NCBI GenBank assembly: GCA_037043455.1
Contig: JAWPHD010008275.1
Location: 1 to 64,000, forward strand
Direction: 5' to 3'
Source of the DNA: Cyrtodaria siliqua
Taxonomy: Eukaryota; Mollusca; Bivalvia; Adapedonta; Hiatellidae
DNA length: 64,000 nt
Shown: piece after piece, positions 22,302 through 33,083 of the stretch
Layout: the number at the start of each line of letters is the position of its first letter
Numbering within the stretch: the stretch's first letter is position 1
Notes under the pieces: model-generated
Databases searched by the model: none
The model's input: the letters and a program-made list of their open reading frames with translations, nothing else
What the model was told of the DNA's origin: nothing
Made by a program: the position numbers and the translations under genes

Positions 22302-22609
22302 ATGTCATCGGCTCAGTTCGGTGAAATTGCTATTTTTAACTCATCATATCTTCAAAAGTACCTGAACGATTTCAACAAACTACCACTCATTTTCTTAGTT
22401 ACGGTATTTCCAATCCAACAATATAACTTCCATCGTAACTTTTTGTTGTTAAAGTTGTTTTCGAAAAAACAAATCCGGCAAATGGACTGCTTCACTGCGC
22501 ATTTCCCGTTTCACTCAAACAAGCAGTGGAGCAGTCTATCTGGCAACTTTAGTGATATCAGTACTGAAAATGATTGAAATTATTTTTGCCCGAGGCGACT
22601 TCGGTATAA
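22302..22609. other. No gene seen
   Basis: Unique DNA. A 100-codon frame (22275-22577, +) starts within the Q3 flank and has no domain. Confidence 0.5.
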
Positions 22610-22760
22610 TAAAATAAATATCACATTCATCAGAGGGTGATAGTAAGAATGTTCACCCTTCGGATATTGTTTATCATCCTCGGCTTCACCTTGGGCGATA
22701 CTCATATCCCCAGGGTGAACATTCTTACTATCACCCTCTCATGAAAGCGATATTTATATA
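22610..22760. repeat. 150-bp fold-back palindrome
   Basis: The arms 22632-22658 and 22713-22739 are perfect 27-bp inverted repeats (core GAGGGTGATAGTAAGAATG). Similarity extends outwards (AATAAATATC against GATATTTAT) and inwards (GGATAT, ATCCTCGG against TTGGGCGATACTCATATCC). Transcribed on either strand this would form one long hairpin. Confidence 0.9.
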
Positions 22761-23392
22761 TTATAACATCAGTGGTTTGAAAATCAGTTTTCAATTTATC
22801 AGTCGGAAGCCTTGAAAAGTTTGTTTTAGTCAAAACTTTAAATGACAATGAACTGATATTTATGCTAGTAATGGTAGAAACCCATTAGTTAACCTAGAAT
22901 TTTATTTATTATTGTTAGAGATTTCCTGTTGATAGAATGTACCTATATTTACACTGTCTTCTGATTAGGCCCTAAATAGCGAGGTTGTGTACACATACTA
23001 ACTGGTAGGCCGTTTTTTCCTGCTTCCTATTCCTAGTAAGTAACAAGGTCTTCGTCTCTCTTGTTATGTTGTGTATTGTCCTGTTTATTGATTAATAAAC
23101 GTGTTCATTTGATTTAATTTGACCTAAGATGCTTTTGTGTTTGCGTGCTATGTTTACTATAGAACCATATTTCTCCGTTTTATATATTTATTTAGGCAAT
23201 ACCTTTAAGTTTGGATTTTAACTGTTTTCAAATTACCCTCAGATGAAATGAAACGATGCGTCAGTTGTTTCTTAAACTAGTGGAAAACACCATGACGGTT
23301 ATAAGTTAACTTGATTTCAAAAGTTGTTTGCTTATTATAATTATTATAATTCCTACAATTGTGCCATAAATACCGAGTCCTGTAATCAAGTT
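22761..23392. other. No gene seen
   Basis: Unique AT-rich sequence. Confidence 0.6.
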
Positions 23393-23588
23393 TAACCCTT
23401 AACCCCCTTTAATATATAATGGACTGTTTTTTCCTTAAATTTAGAGTATTCCATGTTTGTGACAAAGGGGTGTTTTGGAGAAATGACTGATGAACAACCG
23501 GACATTGTAAACCCTGATCATCCTGCGAGTTCTGGGTTTACATGGACGCAAGGGCTATCGTAGTCGCCCTTAGCAGGCTAAGGGTTAA
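23393..23588. mobile_element. piggyBac-like MITE
   Basis: TTAA flanks the element on both sides and the terminal repeats read CCCTTA and TAAGGG. A TTAA target and a CCCT end are signatures of the piggyBac superfamily. The 196-bp interior is non-coding. The inverted repeats are only about 6-10 bp, so this rests on a short motif. Confidence 0.6.
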
Positions 23589-23727
23589 TAGTTATTCTCG
23601 CCAAATTATACTGACGGTCAATGAAAACGCACCATTGACTCCGTATGTTTATTCGCAAACTATTTGAAATAAAACTGCGAAACAATATTTTCTATTTTAT
23701 TAAATATCGAATCTTGTTATTTAAAAG

Positions 23728-24035
23728 TAGAGATAAAAGTCGAACAGGAAATGCAGCATTCACACACAGTCCAACAATCAACCACAAACACGCACAGAAA
23801 CAAACAACTACAAACACGAACAGAAACAAACAACCACAAACACGCACAGAAACAAACAACCACAAACACGCACAGAAACAAACAACCACAAACACGCACA
23901 CAAACAAACAACCACAAACACGCACAGAAACAAACAATTACAAAGATGAATAAAAGGCAAGATATGACATCACAAACATAAATGGACTGACAATAGGGCT
24001 ACCTTTGGAAAAAAGGGCCGCTGGGGGTATCTTAC
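23728..24035 (-). repeat. P-family copy 3, inverted, with expanded 26-bp block
   Basis: Read on the minus strand the order is block d/e (CCCCCAGCGGCCCTTTTTTC, GTAGCCCTATTGTCAGTCCA), TTTATGTTTGTGATGTCATA, block f as an array, GGACTGTGTGTGAATGCTGC, and block g (ATTTCCTGTTCGACTTTTAT). The block order is that of P copies 1, 2 and 6. Confidence 0.78.
23768..23943. repeat. 26-bp minisatellite, about 7 copies, inside P
   Basis: The plus-strand unit is AAACAAACAACCACAAACAC plus GCACAG. On the minus strand this is GTTTGTTTCTGTGCGTGTTT plus GTGGTT, which is P block f as seen singly near 38785-38815. Frames of 66-102 codons on both strands (Thr/Gln/Asn-rich on plus, Cys/Val-rich on minus) are array artefacts. 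Confidence 0.9.
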
Positions 24036-25382
24036 ATGTTTATTGGTAGACTTTTATGACAAACAGTTAACGCAGTTATTTACCTTGTCATTTAACATTG
24101 TTTACTACGGATTATCATAAAAAGAAAATTGTTCCACTAAAGTTCAAGCTTAATCCGTCTCGGAATAAATTCCGATTGGTTTTTATTGTTTAACTTCTGA
24201 CAGTATTATGCAGTGACTGTTTTTGAGAAATTATTTCTTTGTGCGGTGCAAATTGTGTGAAGAAGTCGTGCACACGTGCATTTCATAATACCAATGTGGA
24301 ATGCACTAAATCCAGATATGCACGTAAAAAAAAGGTTAAATGTCGACTCGTTATATGGATTAAATCAAATTTTGTCCAAAATGCCTCAAATTCTAACTTT
24401 TAAAAGGATTTGTTTTATGGTGCGTTTTCATTGACCGTGAGTATATATTTTTTAATTTTCAGTCACCTATTTGGTAATCCGTTTATTCTCCTCGCCAAAT
24501 ACTGTAAGGTTTATATAGAAGGAATACTGTAACTTCCAGCAAAAAAGACACATTTATTGCTTTCAATTTCCTCCATGCACTAGAAAGAGCTGTGAATTAC
24601 GGCAATTACATTCACTTTCAATATTTTAAATATACTCAAACTGTTACTGAACAGGATAGACTGTATAATGACTATGTTTCATGTCCAAATCTACCGGAGA
24701 TAATTTAACTGCCATAAGAAGTATTCACGAGCTTGCATTAGTATTTTTATTAACCCATAACATTGGTGCTGATGAGTTTTATTATTTATTGTGAGTATTC
24801 TATAATTGCACAAATAAACATCTCTATTTTCTACTTTGCGTGTATCTTAAGATTGTAATATTTTATATACTGTTCCCACTTGGCTAATTTTGCAAAAAAA
24901 TGTTTAACTACTATGGCACATGGCTTTTGCCAACCTCCGCGCAGTGATATTGTAGCCCATAATCCCTGCCACCATACAAATCCCTTGACGATAGCTGATA
25001 CCATGTGATTACAAAACGGCGATACACTACGTAATGCTTGTCTGGTACAACAAACTCTTGCCGTAACCAACAGGCAACCAATTGGCAATAGCATCATCAC
25101 CTTCGAGAAGATGTTGAAAACATTCAACCTGCTTTGGCTTGTTTATTAAATTTACGCGCAACTTCTGTAATGTTCTCAACGGAATACATTTTGTTTACAA
25201 GTAACCGGTGTGCATATAAAATATATTTTCGCTAAAATTGATTTTTTTTATAAATAAATTAATTTTGTAACCAGATACAGTTTTTCACACTATTTTCCTA
25301 TATTATGAACAAAGCAAGTTGAATTATTGACCTAAAAAATATTTAACCAATAATTAAACAGCTGGATTTCAGCTATAAATAT
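24036..25382. other. No gene seen
   Basis: Unique AT-rich DNA. A 98-codon minus-strand frame (24831-25127) has no domain I recognise. Confidence 0.55.
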
Positions 25383-25882
25383 CAATCTCCAGTCAGAGTT
25401 ATCGTTCCTTGCACTCACATATATCTCTGCTAACTACTAAATTACAAGATTTTGGTAAAACCTGTTAAATTGGAGTATGTTTGCCTGAAACTTATTTATT
25501 TCTGGTGTAAATATAATTTTCAGAAAATCTGCAAATGAGATGTTACAAGATTTGAAATAATGCATGAAAACAATTTAGTTTTAATCGGGACTGTTTTACT
25601 ACAAAAATAATACGTACTTAGGTCTTCTCAATCGAAACGCATATGTAAACATTTCAACCGAAGCATGATAGCAGACAATTACTAAAAATAAATAACTCAT
25701 AGAAATAAAAATTGAAATTATTTAATATAGGTCTATATTTTATCTTTGCAGATCACGCAAAAGGATTTATTATAAACATCGTCATAACTTTTTTGAATAA
25801 TCACGTGACCTAACCGTTCGCCCTACTTCCTTTGACGTTGACAGAGTCAAATGAGGAACGAGTGTACTCTGGGTAGAGATTG
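25383..25882. mobile_element. Q-family element Q2 (non-autonomous)
   Basis: The left end reads CAATCTCCAGTCAGAGTTAT. The right end reads GAGTGTACTCTGGGTAGAGA plus TTG, its imperfect reverse complement. Flanking 9-mers TATAAATAT (25374) and AATAAATAA (25883) match at seven of nine positions, an eroded target duplication. The 500-bp body matches Q1 minus the 492-bp insertion there. It contains TCACGTGACCTAACCGTTCG near the right end and encodes nothing. Confidence 0.8.
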
Positions 25883-25959
25883 AATAAATAAGTGTGGTGG
25901 CAGTGATTACTGTAACAGAAAGGGGAAGTAACCACTGCGGGAAGTTTAGGCTTTTGCAT

Positions 25960-26030
25960 TTTATGTTTTACGACATATGATCCTGTGTATTATTAATTTT
26001 ACGACATATGATCCTGTGTATTATTAAGTG
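25960..26030. repeat. 31-bp direct repeat, two copies
   Basis: TTTTACGACATATGATCCTG plus TGTATTATTAA occurs twice head to tail. Confidence 0.9.
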
Positions 26031-26776
26031 TTTTTTATTTGACTTAGTCTCATGTTTTCTCGTGTTTTCTTTTGATGACACCACTCTGTCCTTATAGTAA
26101 TAGTAATACTGATATAAGAGAATAACATTAGAATTTAGACTTTTCTAAAACGTGGATTTCGTGTTTTTATTTTTCCAACTTGCTCCAAAATACTCTCTTC
26201 TTTTGCAACTGGATTTCAGTGCATTTTGGTCAAGGCATGGACATACGATATACACCTCGGGGCTATATACATTTGGCAAGGCATGGACATACGATAAACA
26301 CATCGGGGTTATATACATTTGGCAAGGCATGGACATACGATATACACCTCGGGGCTATATACATTTGTCAAGGCATGGACATACGATATACACCTCGGGG
26401 CTATATACATTTGGCAAGGCATGGACATACGATATACACCTCGGTGTTATATACATTTGGCAAGGCATGGACATACGATATACACCTCGGTGTTATATAC
26501 ATTTGGCAAGGCATGGACATACGATAAACACATCGGGGTTATACACATTTGGCAAGGCAAGGACATACGATATACACCTCGGGTTATATACATTTGGCAA
26601 GGCAAGGACATACGATATACACCTCGGGGCTATATACATTTGGCAAGGCATGGACATACGATAAACACATCGGGGTTTTATACATTTGGCAAGGCATGGA
26701 CATACGATATACACCTCGGGGCTATATACTTTTGGCAAGGCATGGACATACGATATACACCTCGGGGCTATATACA

Positions 26777-26888
26777 ATAAGAGTAGGGCACGGTTCCTGG
26801 ATTCATATGTATCATTCCCCTCTCTCTGGGGTGGCTCTAAATAACCTATACTGTGTTGATGAGCCGTTAAACAACATTCAATTCAATT
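26777..26888 (+). mobile_element. Retrotransposon 3'-end insert, copy 1
   Basis: It begins ATAAGAGTAGGGCACGGTTC and ends GAGCCGTTAAACAACATTCA plus ATTCAATT. CTATATACA flanks it on both sides (26768-26776 and 26889-26897), a 9-base target duplication within the array unit. A 'GAGCCGTTAAACAACATTCA' tail with short ATTCA repeats is typical of 3' ends of non-LTR elements in invertebrates (recalled). Confidence 0.72.
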
Positions 26889-27075
26889 CTATATACATTT
26901 GTCAAGGCATGGACATACGATATACACCTCGGTGCTATATACATTTGGCAAGGCATGGACATATAGCCTCAGGGCTATATACATTTGGCAAGGCATGGAC
27001 ATACGATATACACCTCGGGGCTATATACATTTGGCAAGGCATGGACATACGATATACACCTCGGTGCTATATACA

Positions 27076-27187
27076 ATAAGAGTAGGGCACGGTTCCCGGA
27101 TTCCTATGTATCATTCCCCTCTCTCTGGGGTGGCTCTAAATAGCCTATACTGTGTTGATGAGCCGTTAAACAACATTCAGTTCAATT
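27076..27187 (+). mobile_element. Retrotransposon 3'-end insert, copy 2
   Basis: The same 112-bp sequence with the same CTATATACA flanks (27067-27075 and 27188-27196) and a handful of substitutions (CCCGG for CCTGG, TTCCTATG for TTCATATG, AGCC for AACC). The identical target position shows it was copied with the array, not inserted twice. Confidence 0.78.
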
Positions 27188-27829
27188 CTATATACATTTG
27201 TCAAGGTATGGACATATAGCCTCATGGCTATATACATTTGGCAAGGCATGGACATACGATATACACCTCGGGGCTATATACATTTGACAAGGCAAGCACA
27301 TACGATATACACCTCGGGGTTATATACATTTTACAAGGCAAGCACATACGATATACAACTCGGGGTTATATACATTTGGCAAGGCAAGGACATACGATAT
27401 ACACCTCGGGGCTATATACATTTGGCAAGGCATGGACATACGATAAACACATCGGGGTTATATACATTTGGCAAGGCATGGACATACGATATACACCTCG
27501 GGGCTATATACATTTGTCAAGGCATGGACATACGATATACACCTCGGGGTTATATACATTTGTCAAGGCATGGACATACGATATACATCTCGGGGCTATA
27601 TACATTTGGCAAGGCATGGACATACGATATACACCTCGGTGTTATATACATTTGACAAGGCAAGGACATACGATATACACCTCGGGGTTATATACATTTG
27701 GCTATAAGTGGTTATACGCTACTTAAAATATACTTGTTAGTTACATCAGTATTATATAGTGTACTATCATCATAGTAAGAGTGGTGTCTGTCGAAAGCAA
27801 TACCATTACCATACGTATACGATAAAAGC

Positions 27830-28195
27830 CAATGTTTGTTGCATCCTAGAAAACCCCCAGCGCATCTTTGCCACAAAGCGTTCTGTTATAAACTATTTTA
27901 TGTGTGTGGTGTCGCATAGACATGTTTGCCACAAAGCGTTCTGTTAGAAACTATGTTATGTGTGTGGTGTCGCATAGACATGTTTGCCACAAAGCGTTCT
28001 GTTATAAACTATTTTATGTGTGTGGTGTCGCATAGACATGTTTGCCACAAAGCGTTCTGTTATAAACTATTTTATGTGTGTGGTGTCGCATAGTTCGCTT
28101 CTAGTTTTCATTGCACTTCTTTATTTCACTGAATGCGTGTTTTTGGTGGACAGGTTCTGTGAATGCTACATCACCTGTTCGATTAAGGTAACTCG
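27830..28195 (+). repeat. P-family copy 4, with expanded 58-bp block
   Basis: Block d (GCATCCTAGAAAACCCCCAG) runs into the array, then GTGGTGTCGCATAGTTCGCT, TGCGTGTTTTTGGTGGACAG (block f) and TGAATGCTACATCACCTGTT plus CGATT (block g). Blocks a-c are not seen upstream, where the 46-bp array ends. Confidence 0.75.
27859..28093. repeat. 58-bp minisatellite, 4 copies, inside P
   Basis: The unit spans TTTGCCACAAAGCGTTCTGT, TATAAACTATTTTATGTGTG and TGGTGTCGCATAGACATG. TTTGCCAC recurs at 27867, 27925, 27983 and 28041, exactly 58 apart. It corresponds to the P region from TTTGCCAC(TGACCGTTCC) to GTGGTGTCGCATA. Confidence 0.92.
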
Positions 28196-28227
28196 TTTAT
28201 GTTATATTTTCTGATCCTCACCAAAAG

Positions 28228-28283
28228 TGAAATGTGTGCAAATACCATAAAATGTGTGCAAATAAAGTCAAATGTGTGCAAAT
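28228..28283. repeat. Three copies of AAATGTGTGCAAATA
   Basis: The motif recurs at about 21-bp spacing, separated by CCATAA and AAGTC. Confidence 0.85.
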
Positions 28284-28289
28284 ACTGAA

Positions 28290-29570
28290 ATCTAGTTCTA
28301 CGCTCGAGATTTAATAAACGTGACATGACAGACAAGTGAGGAGGTGCGCATTCTTGGTTGTGTTTAGTTTTTACTTCTCAATAAGGCTTTTAAGGTGTGA
28401 GACATTTCGATCTTTATCATGTATTGGCAGATAACCTTATGTGTGCTGGGTTGACATTTGTGAACTTGGGGTTTGTCTCGTTTGGTCATAAACCTCCTCT
28501 CCTATAGGTACATAGATTGTATAAAGAAACATATGTTAATCTTATAATGCGCACATGTTTCTTGCTGTCTGTCAAATTGATTTATTTAGTTAAAATGAAA
28601 CACCTACAGATTTCATTGTCTCCCTTTAACATTTCGTCAATATTGTAATAACTCCTTTGAAAACTGTAAAGAAGAAAAACCTCCTCATATTAACAGTTTT
28701 TTCATTATGATATATGCATTTGTTTGTTTTGAAAATTGTTTTTTATACTCTCTTAAAATACAATATTTATGCATACTAATATTATATCTGTACGATTTGC
28801 TGAGGGGTGGCCAACTCCGACCCTCACACAGACCTATTACGAGTCACCATTAATTTGATGATCGAAATTCAAGAAAAAATAATTTGCTTATGTTCAATAT
28901 TGGTTATCGCTTTTGATATTTTATGGAATCCAATTTCTTTTCAAAAACATATTCGTTTGATTAATGTTCAAGTTTTCTGTCCGTATAATAAAGTTAATGC
29001 ATTTTCCGCTCGCTATTTGTAAAATGGATCCGCGCTAACATGGGGAAATTGGAACGTTTATAGAAACAGTTTTACTGTATCTGTAAAGAACAGTGTTTCT
29101 ACGTTCTCGCAGAGAAAAAAATTGTGAAATTACAGAAACTGGAGATAGTGACTCTGATTTCTTAAGTGTTTCAGCTTTGTACAACTGGAGACCGGAGTTA
29201 TGGTCTCTTCCGAAACACCAGCTATATTATAACGCAATGTAAGCTTGACTCTTGTAAATAGCTACATCATTGACGGCAATCAATGTAGACGAGTAATTGT
29301 ACATCAGCAAATGGTAACATGTCCAAATCAAATATACAGCTCATTTTAAACATTTTCTTTTACTTCCAAAATATAGTATTTTCTTATAATTTTGGGCTCT
29401 TAAGATTTCCCTTTAAAAAATCTTATTTTGTTATATAAATAAGTAATTTATAAAATAAGTGCAGTTGAACGTGGTTCAAGAGACAGCTCATTGGGAAGAC
29501 CAACATTGGGCGCTTAATACAGGTGGTCTCTTATTAAAGGTTCTAACATTGTTTGGACTTCTTATCAAAT
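28290..29570. other. No gene seen
   Basis: Unique AT-rich DNA. A 71-codon frame at 28807-29022 has no domain. Confidence 0.55.
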
Positions 29571-29582
29571 GGTTACTGAAAT

Positions 29583-31064
29583 ATGTACATGTGCTTTGTA
29601 GGCCTATATAATGAGTCTGTACATATTATTAAATCGTTGTATAAGAATATAAAATCAAGAGTAAAGTATCAAAACCAGCTTAGTGACAGTTTTAGCTGTT
29701 TTCTTGGAGCGCCGCAGGGCGATTGTTTGCCACCTTTTATATTTTCTATGTATGTAAATGATTTAGAAGAATATTTTACACTAAATGGTTTTAAAGGTAT
29801 CGATACTGGAATGTTAAAGTTGCTGTTACTCTTATACGCTGATGACATAGTGATTTTTCGGATAATGAAAAGGGGCTACAAGATGGGTTAGATATACTGT
29901 ACAGTTATTGCCAGAAATGGAAATTGGTCGTAAATGAAAATAAAACGAAGGTCATGCTTTTTAAAAAAGGCGGTCAGATAAAAAGGAACCTATTGTTTAC
30001 ATATAGTAATACTGTAATTGAAATTGTAAATAAGTTTACCTATTTGGGAATTGTCTTTACCACAGGCGGTTCTTTTGATCAAACGTCCGAATCATTAAGA
30101 GGCCAGGCATTAAAGGCAATCTTCAAAATGAAGTAATATATAAATCAATTTACTGACTTATCGGTTAGTCACACTTTAGACATTTTTGACAAACTCATTT
30201 TGCCAATATTAAATTATGGCGCAGAGATATGGGGATTCTCAAATGCGGAAAAGTTAGAGAAAGTACACCTTCAATTTTGCAAACAACTGTTATGTGTTAA
30301 AACACAAACTCAAACAATTTCCTATACGGAGAACTCGGGAGAGTCCCTTTAAACATTCAACGTATGGTCTATATTATCCGGTTCTGGTTTAAAAATTACA
30401 CGTACGAGTGATCGCAAATATATAAAAAATATGTATAATGTTATGTTAGATGATCTGATTGTAAACCCAAACAAATTAAACTGGGCAACTCAAGTTAAAG
30501 GGTTATTGGAACGAACAGGATTTAATGAAGTTTGGTATTCTCAAGGAATAGAAAAGATAACGTATTTCATTAATATAATTAAACAACGAATGAAAGATAT
30601 GTTTATACAAAATTGGAATGCTGAATTATCGGCTTCCACTAGAGCTAGTACATACAGAATAATATCAGATTTCAGGTTTAAGTATTATCTAGATGTACTA
30701 AATATAAAGAAATTTAGAGCTTTTTTTACAAAACTAAGAGTCTCTAGTGTCACAGGTTAGAAATAGAAACTGGTCGATGGCATAGACCAAATAAAACACC
30801 AAGATCCGAAGAAAATGCCAGCTTTGTAATATACTAGAAGACGAATTTCACTTTGTATTGGAGTGTTCACTATATCATGATATTAGAAAAGAATATGTTA
30901 ACAAATATTTTTGGAAACGGCTAAACATACCAAAATTTATTGAACTTATGACAACAGAAAACAAGAGTTTATTAAAGAAACTGTCCGTTTTCATTAGTAA
31001 AAGTTTTAAAAGAAGAGACTGTTTTATAAATATCACTTCCCTCCATTTTTGTCCACAGAAATAA
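29583..31064 (+). pseudogene. 5'-truncated, broken LINE reverse transcriptase
   Basis: This is the 3' part of a non-LTR retrotransposon pol gene. The first frame holds the RT motifs GAPQGDCLPPF (from about 29705) and the catalytic box YADD (29835-29846, read as LLLLYADDIVIF). One base is then lost at about 29855 and the reading continues in the next frame as SDNEKGLQDGLDIL and the thumb-like region (FTYLGIVFTTGGSF). A TAA stop falls at 30134-30136. Further shifts occur at about 30300-30330 (LYGELGRVPLNIQR readable in the new frame), 30395, 30750 and 30805. The C-terminal part carries LEIETGRWHRPNKTP and a knuckle of form C-x2-C-x7-H-x4-C (from 30818), then a basic tail. The 5' half of RT, the endonuclease and ORF1 are absent. 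The clade is probably L2/CR1-like, a guess from motif style. It cannot make an active enzyme. Confidence 0.93.
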
Positions 31065-31325
31065 ATGTGGACTGATCAGTACTTAGGACTATTAATTTAA
31101 AAATATATATTAAACACTTATATACTTAATAGTTGTCAAATACTTTTTAACTAGTAACATATACAGATGATCTTGAAACTCACCTATGAAATTATACAAA
31201 TTGTCATTAACTGGAAAATAGTGTATGTAGTTCATATACATGTTTATATGTTTATATGTATGTACTATTTGCATGTGAACTGTCGGGCGTAAGGCCTTAT
31301 GTTTGAATAAAATATCTAAAACAAT
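31065..31325 (+). mobile_element. Probable 3' UTR and tail of the LINE
   Basis: After the last pol stop the sequence ends with GGCGTAAGGCCTTATGTTTG plus AATAAAATATCTAAAACAAT. The AATAAA and the short repeated ATATCTA-type end fit a LINE 3' terminus. No target duplication was found because the 5' junction is unclear. Confidence 0.55.
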
Positions 31326-31499
31326 ATCTACAAAGATGTAAATGTAGATGCTGTTTTGGTGAAATTATTATTCCAGCTGACTATATCGGCGAACACTAGT
31401 AACTTGAATTTTATATTTCTTCCTGTAAAATCTACTGTTTAACTGTTTAACTTTCATAGGTAAAATGAAAGGTGCACCAAATGTAGATAGTTATGTAGG

Positions 31500-31740
31500 C
31501 CTAGATGATCATTTTCTTTGTATTTTTGAAGATGAAAGTAGGCATACAAGTTGAACAAGAATGTAGCATTACCAGAACACAGTCAATCAAAAACACGCTT
31601 ACAAAGCAATAGTCTCGGCCAGCTAGACCGTATCTTGCAGATATCGGTCTGGGCCGATTAGGCCAAATAAATACAACGTCAATTGTTGATGTATCAGTTA
31701 AACTTTTTAACGTCACTTGCTCTTCTCATAAGTTAAAAAT
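31500..31740 (-). repeat. P-family copy 5, inverted, decayed
   Basis: On the minus strand it reads AAGCGTGTTTTTGATTGACT, GTGTTCTGGTAATGCTACAT, then TCTTGTTCAACTTGTATGCC, equivalent to blocks f and g. No array. The flanks (for example ATATCGGTCTGGGCCGATTA) have no P match. Confidence 0.6.
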
Positions 31741-31871
31741 AAGAAATTATTCTTAAATTAACTTAAAAATATGTTTTTTGAAAGTCTCGTTGAATCTCTC
31801 AAAATCTCCCCAAATTCGCCCAAAACATTGGGGCGATTTCAAACGTCCTATTTCGCCCCAGCCCATGGTTC

Positions 31872-31983
31872 TGGATCCGTGTAGCATAGCGTAACGAAGA
31901 AATCAGAAGCGGGCCTGCTGACCGATGCTAGATTCCGTGTAGTATAACGTAACGAAGAAATCAGAAGCGGACCGGGAGACCGA
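31872..31983 (+). repeat. Two tandem copies of a 55-bp motif
   Basis: CGTAACGAAGAAATCAGAAG followed by CGGRCC and GACCGAKGCTA occurs twice, and a third copy is at 2178-2224. The second copy runs directly into P copy 6. Confidence 0.8.
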
Positions 31984-31985
31984 GG

Positions 31986-32400
31986 CTAACAAAGCAAACA
32001 ACAAAAAGCAAAGTATGCGACACCACAAACATAAAGGGTTGGCAATAGGGGCACCGCCGTGGAACGGTGAGTGGCAAAAAGGGTTGCCAATAGGGGCACC
32101 GCCGTGGAACGGTGAGTGGCATAAAGGGTTGACAATAGGGGCACCGCCGTGGAACGGTGAGTGGCAAAAAAGGTTGACAATAGGAGCACCGCCATGGAAC
32201 GGTGAGTGGCAAAAAGGGTTGGCAATAGGGGCACCGCCATTGAACGGTCAGTGGCAAAAAGGGTTGACAATAGGGGCACCGCCATGGAACGGTGAGTGGC
32301 AAAAAGGGTTGGCAATAGGGGCACCGCCATTGAACGGTCAGTGGCAAAAAGGGTTGACAATAGGGGCACCGCCATCGAACGGTCAGTGGCAAAAAAATCC
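31986..32400 (-). repeat. P-family copy 6, inverted, with expanded 45-bp block
   Basis: The minus strand reads TTTTTTTGCCACTGACCGTT (block d/e) as an array, then ACCCTTTATGTTTGTGGTGT plus CGCATACTTTGC and TTTTTGTTGTTTGCTTTG (start of block f). Blocks f to g are truncated. Confidence 0.78.
32034..32392. repeat. 45-bp minisatellite, 8 copies, inside P
   Basis: The plus-strand unit spans GTTGGCAATAGGGGCACCGC, CGTGGAACGGTGAGTGGCAA and AAAGG. The inverse contains TTGCCACTGACCGTTCC and GGCGGTGCCCCTATTGTCAA, the P d/e junction seen once at 38680-38725. Because 45 is divisible by 3, frames of 129-186 codons stay open on both strands, with a 15-residue period; no transcript signal supports them. Confidence 0.92.
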
Positions 32401-33083
32401 GCTGTATGTATATATAAACAAAATCAAAATAAACTAAAACAAACAAGAGCATACGATACATACAAATTATATTTTTCAAGATTTTTTTTTTTAGATTTCT
32501 TAATTGTTCAACAATGTTCAAGTAAACTGTTTAGGACATTGTTTGATATTAGAACAGATCGTAAACAGATCAAGTTTTTTTGAAAGTGTTTCCATGTAAA
32601 ACCAGAGCAGACCAAATACAACAATAGACTTCAAACTGACAGAATAAAAATGATATATATTTTATTTTACTGTCAGTTAAATAGGAATGATGTTCTTCTC
32701 GAAAACCTTGTAATGTGTTTTAGCCTTTATTCTGTTGGTGTTCATTATTTCCAAAATTTTCTCTAGACTCCGATAAACTTTAAAACTGCTTTTTATTACA
32801 TAATCTGAAGAGGAAAACAATTACCCAACGGTGTTAAGATTATTCCACTATCAGTTTTTGGTTTAATTTATATGTTCAATAATAAGTTTCGCCGTATATC
32901 GATCATGTTCTCACATTTATAGATAGCTTGTAAACTAATCGGATAAAATGCAACTCCGTGCATCATGTGTTTCAGGACAGATTTATTATATACGGTCCAG
33001 TGAAATAGTGGGCCTTATGATTAAAATAAAACCTTATATTTTAATTTTTATTGTTCACGTTTGCGTCTTTTCAGCTTATATTT
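32401..33083. other. No gene seen
   Basis: Unique AT-rich sequence. Confidence 0.6.

Larger units (their letters stand above)
26231..27706. repeat. 46-bp minisatellite, about 27 copies, with embedded insertions
   Basis: The unit reads GGCAAGGCATGGACATACGA plus TATACACCTCGGGGCTATAT and ACATTT. Variants include ATAAACACATCGGGG, TTTGTCAAGG and TTTGACAAGGCAAGCAC. Two copies of a 112-bp foreign insert lie inside (26777-26888 and 27076-27187). Unit length 46 gives open frames of 143-176 codons in all forward frames; these are not genes. Confidence 0.93.

Noticed and set aside
26152..27726. Forward frames of 106-176 codons (HTIYTSGLYTFGKAW)
   Set aside because: Artefacts of the 46-bp array; they also run through the retrotransposon inserts.
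32015..32521. Proline/tryptophan-rich frames on both strands (GAPPWNGEWQK; VPLLPTLFATHRSM)
   Set aside because: Unit length 45 leaves both strands open; the sequence is an expanded segment of the non-coding P repeat.
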